Of a DNA stretch of 33,850 bases, positions 16,180 through 23,450 are shown piece by piece. Every line of letters begins with the position of its first letter. Within the stretch, counting starts at the first letter, position 1. This DNA comes from Candidatus Anaerobutyricum stercoripullorum (lineage in GTDB: Bacteria > Bacillota > Clostridia > Lachnospirales > Lachnospiraceae): contig DXEQ01000065.1 in NCBI GenBank assembly GCA_019114885.1, positions 1-33,850 of the forward strand, in the 5' to 3' direction. Position numbers and translations under genes: made by a program. Below the pieces are notes generated by a model. It made no database searches, was not told where the DNA came from, and saw only the letters and a program-made list of their open reading frames with translations.

Positions 16180-18621
16180 TTATTTGATATCCATATCTTT
16201 CATCATCCGCTGTACCGTATCGCGAATCTGTTTTTTCAGGAAGATCTCCTGGAAGGATTCTTCATACGGCGGATAAGCGATGCCGAATTCGGTGACGATA
16301 CCGGTGATCAGATCGTGGCCCGTCACGTCAAAGGCAGGATTATATACTTTTACGCCGGGAGCGGTCATTGGCTTTTCATACCACATGTCAGTGACCTCTT
16401 CCGGTTTTCTCTGTTCAATGACAATGTCGTCTCCGGTGGCGGTGGACATGTCGATGGTGGACGTCGGCGCACACACATAGAACGGCACGCCGTAACGTTT
16501 CGCCGCCAGGGCGGCCATGGAAGTGCCAATCTTATTGGCGGTATCGCCGTTTTTTGCCACACGGTCACAACCCACAAACACAGCCTGAATCTTTCCTTCC
16601 CGCATGAGGGAGGCTGACATGTTGTCGCACAGAAGAGTCACGTCCAGACCGGCGCTGAATAGTTCAAAGCTGGTAAGTCTCGCACCCTGCAAAAGGGGTC
16701 TTGTCTCGTCACAATATACTTTAAAATGATAGCCCTTTTCCTGTCCCAGATACATCGGGGCGGTGGCGGTGCCGTATTTTACGGTGGCCAGCTGACCGGC
16801 GTTACAGTGGGTCAGGAGACCGTCGCCCGGTTTTACGAGAGAAAGACCGTACTTTCCGATGGACTGGCAGACCAGAATATCTTCCTCCCGGATGGCCAGA
16901 GCCTCGTCATGAAGGGCGGCCACGATCTGCGCCACGGAATCGCCCTTGTGGGCGAGCACCACATTTTCCATGCGCTGAAGCGCCCAGGAGAGATTAACTG
17001 CCGTCGGCCGGGACGAATTGAGGTAGGCGGAAGCCTCCCGGAAGCGGCGCAGGAATTCCTCGTAGTCGGTCACAGGCCGTCCTGCAGAAGCAGTCTGCCC
17101 GGTGGCCGTCTGTCCCGCCGAAGCTGCCTGCCCGGAAGCGTCGGCTGTACCCTCCGCGATCTCTCTGGCGGCCAGATAGATGCCGATGGCCGCCGCCACG
17201 CCGATGGCCGGGGCGCCCCGCACTTTCAGCAGATAGATGGCGTCCCAGATGTCCTCCTGCGCGGTGAGAGAAAGAATCTCAATGCGGGAAGGGAGCTTTG
17301 TCTGATCGATGATGACCAGCGCGTGCTGTTCATCGTCAAGAGCTACGGTATCATAATCAAGGATCGTCTTTTTCGGGCCGATGAGAGGATTGTCCGGTTC
17401 GATGGCGCGGATGGCGTCCTCCATGGCACGGTAATAATCGTTGGCTGTCTGGAACTGCCGCTGATGCAGAATCAGGTCTTTGGCGAAAGTGAGAAGAATC
17501 TTCTCCGCGGAGGCCCGCTTCGCCATATCTTCAATGACGGTGATGTCCTTGTTGTGGGCCATACCTACAATCCGGCGGATACATTCCGTGCCGGCGTACC
17601 CGGCGGTATCCGCCATAATGTCCGCCAGATAGGACTGTTTAAATTCTTCGGATCTGGCCAGAGGTTCCGTCACCTGCTCGTCGTAAAGACGGCAGAACTT
17701 CTCCTTAAACAGATCGACGATCTCCAGGATGGCGCACATACACCAGCCGCAGAAGCGGGCGCGCTCTGCCGGAGCGTCGATAGTGGCATTGCCGTTTGCC
17801 CATGCAAAGAAGAGGTTGGCGATCACATTTCCTATGTCATAACCCATAGGGCCGAAGAACGCGAACTCCGGATCGAACACAAAGGTGTGGTCTTTGTTGA
17901 TAAAGACGGAACCGGTGTGCAGATCTCCGTGAATCAGCGACTGGGCGTGGTTCATAAAACGGAACTTGAGCCGTGCCACCTCTGCCCGCAGTTCTTCATC
18001 GCCGTAGATCTCCCGCTCCACAAAATCTCTGACCGGCGGAAACACATCGTTCCTCCCGTTATAATCAAGAAGCGGCTCGCCGAAGACCAGATTCTCCGTG
18101 ATGTCGCAAAGCTCCGGATTGGTGAACTCCCGCACCAGCGCCTTCCTCTTCTGATGGTCCATGACGATATCGGTGGTCATCAGCAGACTGTTCACAAGAA
18201 ATGTACTGATCTGCTCAGGAAATTTCGGATAGATCTCATGGTGAATCAGCCCGGTGCGCATCATGGTGTGCCCGATCATATCTTCCATGATCATGGCGCA
18301 CATCACACCGTCGTACAGGTACACTTCCGGCACCAGGCCCGGACACAGCGCGCCCTGCAGCTTCAAAATACTGGCCTCGATCCGTCCCCGGTCTGTGGTC
18401 AGCGTCATTTTATCGGAAATCCGCAGATGCTCCCCCGCCTGCTTGACGATGATGGAGCGGCCGCTTCGTTCATCCCATACCCGGAAAACATAATTCAGAT
18501 TCCCATCGCCGATCTCCTTGCAGGCAAGCGGCGCGTCCGCGTCAAAATACGAAAGCTTCGCCTGCACGTAATCGATGACGTCCGGTTCTTTCATCAGAAA
18601 ATAAGTATTAAAATCAGACAA
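16180..18621 (-). CDS. MtnK-MtnA fusion: methylthioribose kinase plus methylthioribose-1-phosphate isomerase
   Basis: A single 813-residue frame holds two methionine-salvage enzymes. Residues 1-420 match 5-methylthioribose kinase: EIGDGNLNYVF near 35, the catalytic loop LIHGDLHTGS (D233), and the metal site FDPEFAFFGPMGYDIGN. Residues 440-813 match S-methyl-5-thioribose-1-phosphate isomerase: KVRGAPAIGVAAA, LTHCNAGQLAT (C606), GCDRVAKNGDTANKIGT (D686). The protein should phosphorylate methylthioribose with ATP and then convert the product to methylthioribulose-1-phosphate. The start is TTG at 18621, 7 nt after GGGGGAG; the frame is open to 18759 but runs into repeat DNA, and ATG 18591 lacks a ribosome site. 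In Bacillus these are separate adjacent genes. The MtnA part carries a low-complexity insert (Ala/Gly/Thr/Gln, about 17068-17150). No SAM riboswitch was seen upstream. Confidence 0.9.
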   Translation of the reverse strand: MSDFNTYFLMKEPDVIDYVQAKLSYFDADAPLACKEIGDGNLNYVFRVWDERSGRSIIVKQAGEHLRISDKMTLTTDRGRIEASILKLQGALCPGLVPEVYLYDGVMCAMIMEDMIGHTMMRTGLIHHEIYPKFPEQISTFLVNSLLMTTDIVMDHQKRKALVREFTNPELCDITENLVFGEPLLDYNGRNDVFPPVRDFVEREIYGDEELRAEVARLKFRFMNHAQSLIHGDLHTGSVFINKDHTFVFDPEFAFFGPMGYDIGNVIANLFFAWANGNATIDAPAERARFCGWCMCAILEIVDLFKEKFCRLYDEQVTEPLARSEEFKQSYLADIMADTAGYAGTECIRRIVGMAHNKDITVIEDMAKRASAEKILLTFAKDLILHQRQFQTANDYYRAMEDAIRAIEPDNPLIGPKKTILDYDTVALDDEQHALVIIDQTKLPSRIEILSLTAQEDIWDAIYLLKVRGAPAIGVAAAIGIYLAAREIAEGTADASGQAASAGQTATGQTASAGRPVTDYEEFLRRFREASAYLNSSRPTAVNLSWALQRMENVVLAHKGDSVAQIVAALHDEALAIREEDILVCQSIGKYGLSLVKPGDGLLTHCNAGQLATVKYGTATAPMYLGQEKGYHFKVYCDETRPLLQGARLTSFELFSAGLDVTLLCDNMSASLMREGKIQAVFVGCDRVAKNGDTANKIGTSMAALAAKRYGVPFYVCAPTSTIDMSTATGDDIVIEQRKPEEVTDMWYEKPMTAPGVKVYNPAFDVTGHDLITGIVTEFGIAYPPYEESFQEIFLKKQIRDTVQRMMKDMDIK

Positions 18622-18729
18622 AATCAATCTCCCCCTTTCCACAGGAAATGTAATTTCTCTCAGATGCCTTCTCCTTATCCCCGGTCCGCCTGCAGCCCGG
18701 AGAAATCTACACAAATAAACACATTTGCC

Positions 18730-18747
18730 GTTACTGTTTACACAGTG
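18730..18747 (-). repeat. Degenerate end fragment of the palindromic element
   Basis: These 18 bases match the reverse complement of the right end of the element at 18768-18905 with one mismatch, then similarity fades. It is probably the remnant of another copy. Confidence 0.45.
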
Positions 18748-18767
18748 CCCGGCAATCATCTGTTATT

Positions 18768-18905
18768 ATGTTACTGTTCACTCGCCGAGCCACGCACTGG
18801 CTGCGTGGCTGCGGACCAATATGATTCAGCCGGCGATTTGGCCTTCGCGAAGCGAATTAGGATGCCAAATCGCATCGTTACTGGTCACTGTGTGAACAGT
18901 AACAT
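18768..18905. mobile_element. MITE-like palindromic repeat element, full copy
   Basis: The 138-bp element begins with ATGTTACTGTTCAC (18768-18781) and ends with its perfect reverse complement (18892-18905). Inside are two strong stem-loops: AGCCACGCA/TGCGTGGCT (18788-18810) and GCGATTTGGC/GCCAAATCGC (18833-18873). It has no coding capacity. A partial second copy lies 146 bp downstream, showing that it is a dispersed repeat. I see no convincing target duplication. It would be transcribed as part of the mtnKA leader. Confidence 0.8.
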
Positions 18906-18909
18906 TATT

Positions 18910-18938
18910 ATTATAAAATAGCTCCCCGCGAAAAACAA
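18910..18938 (-). promoter_or_regulatory. Probable promoter of the mtnKA gene
   Basis: On the minus strand TTGTTT (18938-18933) and TATAAT (18915-18910) are 17 nt apart. The transcript would include the whole palindromic element in a leader of roughly 280 nt. Confidence 0.5.
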
Positions 18939-18966
18939 TGAAAAAACCGGTAGTCTGTAGTATAAT
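18938..18966 (+). promoter_or_regulatory. Probable promoter of the Mrr-like nuclease gene
   Basis: ATGAAA (18938-18943) and TATAAT (18961-18966) are 17 nt apart. It is back to back with the mtnKA promoter. The truncated palindromic repeat lies between it and the gene, so it forms the leader. Confidence 0.55.
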
Positions 18967-18974
18967 TAGTTGAT

Positions 18975-19036
18975 ATGTTACTGTTCACTCCCCGAGCCAC
19001 GCACTGGCTGCGTGGCTGCGGACCAACATGATACAG
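18975..19036 (+). repeat. Truncated second copy of the palindromic element
   Basis: These 62 bases match 18768-18829 at 59 positions, in the same orientation, and keep the AGCCACGCA/TGCGTGGCT stem-loop. The copy ends just before the ribosome binding site of the next gene, and the second stem-loop and right terminal repeat are missing. Confidence 0.85.
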
Positions 19037-19052
19037 AGGAGCGGAGGAACTT

Positions 19053-19589
19053 ATGAGAGGATTTGACATCGTAACGGGAATACTGGCAGCGGCGGTTCTG
19101 ACCGCTTACACAAAAGGATATCTGCTTTACACGGCGGGGAGGGGAGAGGAGTGCGTCTTTTATACGCTGCTCACCGCCATCGGGCTTTTGATTCTGGTCC
19201 GCCGGCTCATCAGCCGCCGGTACCTGCACATGTCCATGCGGAAGGTGGACCGGCTCAACGGCCGGGCTTTTGAGAAATATCTGCGGGCCCAGTTCAGACA
19301 TCTGGGCTACCGGGTCACCCTCACCGATCTCAGCCACGATTACGGCGCGGACCTGATCCTACGCCGCCACGGAGAGAAAATTGTGGTGCAGGCAAAACGA
19401 TACGAGAAAAATGTGGGAATCGCGGCGGTGCAGGAGGCGGTGGGCTCCGTGGCCTACTATGACGCGGACCGGGCCATGGTGGTCACCAACAGCGGCTTTA
19501 CCAAAAGCGCCAGAAACCTCGCCCGGCAGAACGAAGTGGAACTGTGGGGACGCTATGACATCCAGAAAAAGTTCCGGATCCGGGAGTGA
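19053..19589 (+). CDS. Membrane-anchored Mrr-like (restriction endonuclease-fold) protein
   Basis: The 178-residue protein begins with two hydrophobic segments (about residues 5-23 and 36-52) and continues with an Mrr_cat-type nuclease domain (about 62-178). LNGRAFEKYLRAQFRHLGYRV opens the domain. The catalytic set appears as D100 in DYGADLIL followed by Q113-A-K115 (VVQAKRY), the D...QxK form of the PD-(D/E)xK site. GFTKSARNLARQNEVELWGRYDI closes it. The family cuts DNA, in some cases modified DNA; the membrane segments suggest action at the envelope. The start follows GAGCGGAGGAACTT. No methyltransferase or other restriction genes are nearby, so a classical restriction-modification pair is unlikely here. 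Confidence 0.85.
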   Translation: MRGFDIVTGILAAAVLTAYTKGYLLYTAGRGEECVFYTLLTAIGLLILVRRLISRRYLHMSMRKVDRLNGRAFEKYLRAQFRHLGYRVTLTDLSHDYGADLILRRHGEKIVVQAKRYEKNVGIAAVQEAVGSVAYYDADRAMVVTNSGFTKSARNLARQNEVELWGRYDIQKKFRIRE

Positions 19590-19709
19590 CCGGTGAGATG
19601 CCGCCACGGATAAATTATCAGAAAATTATAACTAAACAAAAATAAAAACTAAAATTTATCAGAATATTTAATCATTTTATAAAAACAGAAATTTTTTTGA
19701 AAAATAGTA

Positions 19710-19738
19710 TTGACAAAAAAGAGGTCTGGTATTATAAT
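19710..19738 (+). promoter_or_regulatory. Consensus promoter of the repeat-array transcript
   Basis: TTGACA (19710-19715) and TATAAT (19733-19738) are perfect sigma-A elements with the ideal 17-nt spacer, placed in AT-rich DNA. The expected start of transcription is near 19745. Confidence 0.85.
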
Positions 19739-19821
19739 ACAGATACAAACAAAGAAAGGACGGATTAGTCCATTATATAGATTTTGTAATTATTAATTTT
19801 CAGTTTTTTGTAAAAGAAAAA

Positions 19822-20400
19822 GAGGTGAGACCACCAAGAAGGTTAATTTAATTTCAAGATCTAAATAAGCACAGGAGGTACAGACCACCAGCAAGACTAA
19901 TTTGAACTCAAAACTATACTAAGTAAAGGAGGTACGGTCCACCAAAAACTTTAATCTGACATTCAAACGATACTAACAGAGGAGGTACAGACCACCGGAA
20001 GTAGTAAGAGAGGAATTCAAGAGAACCTGAAGGAAGAGGTACAGGTAATAAGGGGTTAGAGATAGCGAGACCCAAAGAGTTGAGAAGCAGAAGGTGTACA
20101 GGTCACCGCGCAGTTTGTCTTTGAATTCATAGGATTGGCACTTTGACATTGTGATTTATAGGAAAGTTCGCTCGAGATTTTAAGGAAGCTTGATGGAGGA
20201 TTAAGAGATAACCGGTTATAGAATGTGGGATAGATAGAAGATTGGTGTAAGATTCCCGGAGAGTTCTTCTTAAGGTTAAGAGGAAAAGTATTTGAGGTAC
20301 GGTCCGACAAAAACTTTAACTTAACACTCGAAACGATATTATGAACAGGAGGTATTAGACCGTTGGACATAATAGTTGAACAGTAAAAGGGAGCATCTGA
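19822..20400 (+). repeat. Imperfect ~54-nt tandem repeat array
   Basis: GAGGT-type cores occur at 19822, 19875, 19929, 19982, 20036, 20092, about 20196, about 20243, 20294 and 20349. Spacing is 53-56 nt between the well-preserved units, and the decayed central ones sit near multiples of that period. The best conserved cores are those at 19874-19889, 19928-19943 and 19981-19996. The similar units at 19928 and 20293 share nearly the whole period, including CAAAAACTTTAA and AAACGATA. Confidence 0.8.
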
Positions 20401-20429
20401 ATTGGTAGTTAGGTGCTCTCTTTTCTTTT
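20391..20429 (+). terminator. Terminator of the repeat-array transcript
   Basis: GAGCATCT (20391-20398) pairs with AGGTGCTC (20411-20418) through eight pairs, one a wobble, around a 12-nt loop. The tail is TCTTTTCTTTT. Confidence 0.75.
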
Positions 20430-20460
20430 GCCTTTTTTTAAATCAAGAGGCACTGTCCCC

Positions 20461-20491
20461 TGCCGCACCGCAGGCAGCGCACTGCGCGGCA
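20461..20491. repeat. Short GC-rich palindromic patch
   Basis: TGCCGC (20461-20466) pairs with GCGGCA (20486-20491), with an alternative inner CTGC/GCAG fold. It is a GC-rich island in AT-rich DNA between the array terminator and the next promoter, and could be a fragment of a dispersed palindromic repeat. Confidence 0.3.
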
Positions 20492-20512
20492 AACTGGTTA
20501 CAGGATAAATGG

Positions 20513-20541
20513 TTGACGATTCTTCTTTTTTGAGGTAAATT
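20513..20541 (+). promoter_or_regulatory. Probable promoter of the M14 carboxypeptidase gene
   Basis: TTGACG (20513-20518) and TAAATT (20536-20541) are 17 nt apart. It gives a leader of about 85 nt that begins almost at the 12-bp inverted repeat. Confidence 0.5.
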
Positions 20542-20552
20542 AAAAAATAATT

Positions 20553-20589
20553 GTTAAGAAAATGTTTCCCGAACCGGCATTTTCTTAAC
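20553..20589 (+). promoter_or_regulatory. Perfect 12-bp inverted repeat at the 5' end of the carboxypeptidase mRNA
   Basis: GTTAAGAAAATG (20553-20564) and CATTTTCTTAAC (20578-20589) are exact reverse complements around a 13-nt loop. It is a 5'-terminal stem-loop that could stabilise the mRNA, or an operator just downstream of the promoter. No T-run follows. Confidence 0.6.
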
Positions 20590-20631
20590 ATAATATTACG
20601 TACTTATTAAAAGAAGAAGGAGAAGCAGCCA

Positions 20632-21642
20632 ATGAAAAGAATCGTAAGAAGCACGAGGGTTTTCCTGTTCCTGTGTCTGTTTCTGGGAGCAGCCTTCTGG
20701 GCGGGACACAGTGTGGACGCGGATGCGGCCATCGTTTCCACCAGCCACCAGAAATATACCTACACAGAGTATAAGAAAGACTTAAAGCAGTTGAGGAAAA
20801 AATATAAAGAGCACTGTCAGGTCAATACCATCGGTCGGTCGGCGGATGACCGGAATCTCTATGAAGTGGTTCTGGGCAATCCGGAGGCGAAGAAGCATCT
20901 GGTGGTGATCGGCAACCTCCATGCCAGAGAGTACATGACGACACAGCTGTGCATGAGTCAGATTGAATATTATCTTAAGAATTATGATAAAAAGATCAAC
21001 GGAGAAAAGGTATCGAAGGTACTCGACAAGGTGGCCATCCATTATGTGCCGTCCTGTAATCCGGACGGTACGGCCATCAGTCAGTTCGGTTTCAATGCCA
21101 TAAGAGATAAGGAGCTGCGGGCGGATCTCAAGAGGATGCCGGGCAGCAGCACCCACTGGAAGGCCAATGCCCGCGGTGTGGATCTGAACAGAAACTGGGA
21201 TGTGGCTTTCCGCAGAGCGGGAAGACGCGGCTATGCCGGATTCCACGGCAGCAGGGCGGCCAGTGAGCCGGAAGTAAAAGCACTGGTGAAGATGATCAAC
21301 AAGACGGAGAAGAAGGGACGGATCGTGGGTGTGGTCAGCTACCATTCCACCGGTTCCATCCTCTACGGCAGATGTGCCGGTAACGCGACGGCCAAAGTGG
21401 CGCAGACCACAACCCGCATGTACCGGACTGCCCAGAGTCTTACAGGCTATCGGCTGATGCCAGCGGAAAGCCTGAGTTCAGCCGGCGGATGTTCCCGGGA
21501 ATATTTCCTCTATAAGAGAAAGATCCCGTGCATCACCCTGGAAGTGGGAAGAGGAGCCTGTCCTCTGTCCATCCGGGAGTTCCCGTCCATCTGGCAGAAG
21601 AATAAGGACGTGGTTTTCCGCGAGGCGTCGCTGTTCGACTGA
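20632..21642 (+). CDS. Secreted M14-family zinc carboxypeptidase
   Basis: The 336-residue precursor has a signal peptide (MKRIVRSTR, a hydrophobic core, cleavage probably after DADA near residue 33). The M14 site is complete: H97-x-x-E100 in NLHAREYMT, the substrate-binding DLNRNWD motif, H238 in SYHSTG as the third zinc ligand, and E304 in ITLEVGRG as the general base. NPDGTAISQFGFNAI is also typical of the family. Related clostridial and Bacillus enzymes cut gamma-D-glutamyl-diaminopimelate bonds in peptidoglycan peptides. That or a general exopeptidase role is plausible; the sequence does not decide. The start follows AGAAGGAGAAGCAGCCA. It has its own promoter, a 5' stem-loop and a strong terminator. 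Confidence 0.92.
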   Translation: MKRIVRSTRVFLFLCLFLGAAFWAGHSVDADAAIVSTSHQKYTYTEYKKDLKQLRKKYKEHCQVNTIGRSADDRNLYEVVLGNPEAKKHLVVIGNLHAREYMTTQLCMSQIEYYLKNYDKKINGEKVSKVLDKVAIHYVPSCNPDGTAISQFGFNAIRDKELRADLKRMPGSSTHWKANARGVDLNRNWDVAFRRAGRRGYAGFHGSRAASEPEVKALVKMINKTEKKGRIVGVVSYHSTGSILYGRCAGNATAKVAQTTTRMYRTAQSLTGYRLMPAESLSSAGGCSREYFLYKRKIPCITLEVGRGACPLSIREFPSIWQKNKDVVFREASLFD

Positions 21643-21710
21643 TCTTGTGATGCCGGTTCGCGAAGACTGCCGCGGCAGAGCGCACAGAATCTCTGAATGT
21701 TTATGACATA

Positions 21711-21759
21711 ACAAAAAAGGACGCTGTTTTCCATAAACCGGAAACAGCGTCCTTTTTTT
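21711..21759. terminator. Strong bidirectional terminator
   Basis: Arms 21719-21732 and 21740-21752 pair over 13 bp with one bulged T. They are flanked by AAAAAA on the left and TTTTTTT on the right, so the hairpin works in both directions, ending the carboxypeptidase gene and the convergent aminopeptidase gene. A second hairpin (21875-21900, 8 bp) lies nearer to the aminopeptidase stop without a T-run. Confidence 0.88.
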
Positions 21760-21912
21760 GCCTTGGCAAAAAGAAAATAATTCTTTGCAGCCATCATGGA
21801 AACGCAGCAGCTGCGCCCATGGCAGGAGGCATCCTGTGCAGAAAGATATTCAAAATCGATGAGAACCCTTATGTCCGCAGTATAAAAAAATGTACTGCGG
21901 GGGGATTGGTTA

Positions 21913-23388
21913 TCAGTAGCTCTTATAAGGCTTCTCCATCAATTTGACAAACTCATATAATGTCATAACGGCAACGCCGGTACCGCCTTTGGAGTAGATC
22001 TCCACGTCGGCGTCAGAATCAGAGGTGCCGGCAATGTCCATGTGGATCCACGGCTTCCTCTCCACGAACTCATTTAGGAACCGGGCGGCTGCGATGGCGC
22101 CGCACTGGGTGCCGCAGTTGGCGATATCCGCCACGGAAGAAGCGTTGAGATCCTTATACTCATCATCTCCCAGAGGCATCCGCCAGATATTCTCGCCTGC
22201 GAGGATGGAAGCCTGTACCAGTTTGGCTACCAGATCGTCACTGTTGCTGAACACGCCGGTGTAACGGCTGCCCAGAGCAGTCTGGCAGGCGCCGGTCAGT
22301 GTGGCCACGTCGATGAGAGAGGTGGCGCCGCATTCACGGATGGCGTAGGTGATGGCGTCAGCCAGAGCCATACGTCCCTCGGCGTCCGTATTGACAACTT
22401 CGATATATTTACCGTTCATGGACTGTACGATATCCCCTGTCCGCATGGCCTCGCCGGAGATCATGTTCTCGCAGGCCGGGATGACAGCGGTCACGTTGAT
22501 GCCCAGCTTGGACTGGGCGATGGCGCCCATGGCAGCGATGACAGCGGCAGCGCCGCCCATATCACCCTGCATACCTTTCAGACCGGCGGCAGACTTCAGA
22601 TTATATCCGCCGGCATCGAAGCAGATGCCCTTACCGATCAGGGCAATCTTCTCCTCGTCGGTCACACGTCCGTTATATTCCATGACGATACATTTCGGCG
22701 GCTGGGCGGAACCCTGTGCCACCGACAGGAAGGCGTGCATGCCCAGGGCCTCGCAGTCTTCCTTCTCCAGAATCGTACATTTGATATTGTGCTTGTCGCA
22801 GACTTCCGTTGCCGCGTCGGCTAAAGCGGCCGGGGTCATTACATTTGCAGGCTCATTGATCAGATCACGGGCCAGCGCAACGGCGGAAGCCATCATGTGG
22901 GAATACTGCTCCTCCTTCTTGAAGGAAGCGGAATCCACACCGGTGAGAATCCCCAGATTCAGCTCCGGCGCGTCCTTCTTGTCACAGTGATATTTATCAA
23001 AGGAATAGTCCGCAAGGAGAATTCCTCTCATGGCAGAATTCAGCCAATAGGAGACGTCGTCTCCGATGGCAGTCATCAGAAGGTTGCGGCCTTTCAGCCT
23101 TCTGGCCTCTTTTAAAGCGGCCCCGAACTGGAGCTGATATCTTCTCGGTGAAGCATGCTCCGGAATGCCGATAAAAATCAGATTATAATAAGGCTGTCCC
23201 TGATAAGAGAAATCCTTGCCGCGAAGTCCGTACACCTTGCTCCCACCAACCAGGTCGTCATCCTGAAGACCCTTAAAAATCTCGCTGACTTTGCCAAGTT
23301 CAATGCTCAGACGGTTTTTATGGTTATATGTAACGAGCAATGTATCAAATTCGTAATCCTCCAGGTCTACGAGACGTTGTATTTGCAT
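21913..23388 (-). CDS. pepA: M17-family leucyl aminopeptidase
   Basis: The 491-residue protein has the N-terminal macro-like domain (1-160) and the C-terminal catalytic domain of M17 peptidases. The metal and active-site residues are present: K253 and D258 in GKGICFDAGG, the Asp of QGDMGGAAAV, and D335, E337, R339 in NTDAEGRMALADA. Typical members read GITFDSGG where this one has GICFDAGGYNLKS, a mild divergence near the metal site. It is a cytosolic two-metal aminopeptidase that removes N-terminal residues, usually as a hexamer. The ATG at 23388 follows GAAAGGAGTGTATCAAA. It is convergent with the M14 carboxypeptidase gene, so the two peptidases share only a terminator. Confidence 0.94.
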   Translation of the reverse strand: MQIQRLVDLEDYEFDTLLVTYNHKNRLSIELGKVSEIFKGLQDDDLVGGSKVYGLRGKDFSYQGQPYYNLIFIGIPEHASPRRYQLQFGAALKEARRLKGRNLLMTAIGDDVSYWLNSAMRGILLADYSFDKYHCDKKDAPELNLGILTGVDSASFKKEEQYSHMMASAVALARDLINEPANVMTPAALADAATEVCDKHNIKCTILEKEDCEALGMHAFLSVAQGSAQPPKCIVMEYNGRVTDEEKIALIGKGICFDAGGYNLKSAAGLKGMQGDMGGAAAVIAAMGAIAQSKLGINVTAVIPACENMISGEAMRTGDIVQSMNGKYIEVVNTDAEGRMALADAITYAIRECGATSLIDVATLTGACQTALGSRYTGVFSNSDDLVAKLVQASILAGENIWRMPLGDDEYKDLNASSVADIANCGTQCGAIAAARFLNEFVERKPWIHMDIAGTSDSDADVEIYSKGGTGVAVMTLYEFVKLMEKPYKSY

Positions 23389-23441
23389 TTTGATACACTC
23401 CTTTCCTAATATCGTACTTCCCCCTTATAAAAGATAAATTA

Positions 23442-23450
23442 AGTATAGCA
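23442..23450 (-). promoter_or_regulatory. Extended -10 promoter of pepA
   Basis: On the minus strand TGCTATACT (23450-23442) is an extended -10. The region 17 nt upstream has only a weak -35. The leader would be about 45 nt. Confidence 0.45.

Larger units (their letters stand above)
19745..20429 (+). ncRNA. Candidate ~690-nt noncoding transcript built of SD-like repeats
   Basis: This stretch of the 1,042-bp gap between genes has its own consensus promoter and its own terminator but no conventional reading frame. It is filled by an imperfect tandem array of a ~54-nt unit whose core is GGAGGTACRGWCCACC. The core contains a Shine-Dalgarno sequence and can fold on itself (GGAGG with CCACC, one A-A mismatch, a 6-nt loop). 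In several units the core is preceded by ACA, so ACAGGAGGU resembles the CsrA-binding consensus ACARGGAUGU. Four units keep a coding-like tail of 11-12 codons ending in a stop, but without any start codon. I do not recognise it as a known RNA class. A protein-titrating RNA, a ribosome decoy, or a decayed array of mini-genes are all possible. The boundaries are predicted, not measured. Confidence 0.55.

Noticed and set aside
18622-18767. SAM (S-box) riboswitch upstream of mtnKA
   Set aside because: Methionine-salvage genes often carry one, but the conserved S-box core could not be found in the leader; the structure there is the palindromic repeat.
16726-18921. Long open frame (about 730 codons) on the plus strand opposite mtnKA
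   Set aside because: It is the mirror of a high-GC coding gene whose catalytic motifs are clear on the minus strand. The plus-strand translation shows no recognisable domain and has no ribosome site at its start.
20056-20370. 104-codon minus-strand frame inside the repeat-array transcript
   Set aside because: It has no ribosome site and no recognisable composition, and it runs opposite a unit with a strong plus-strand promoter and terminator.
19822-20400. CRISPR array
   Set aside because: The conserved core is only about 16 nt, units are degenerate along their whole length, spacers are not unique, and no cas genes are present.
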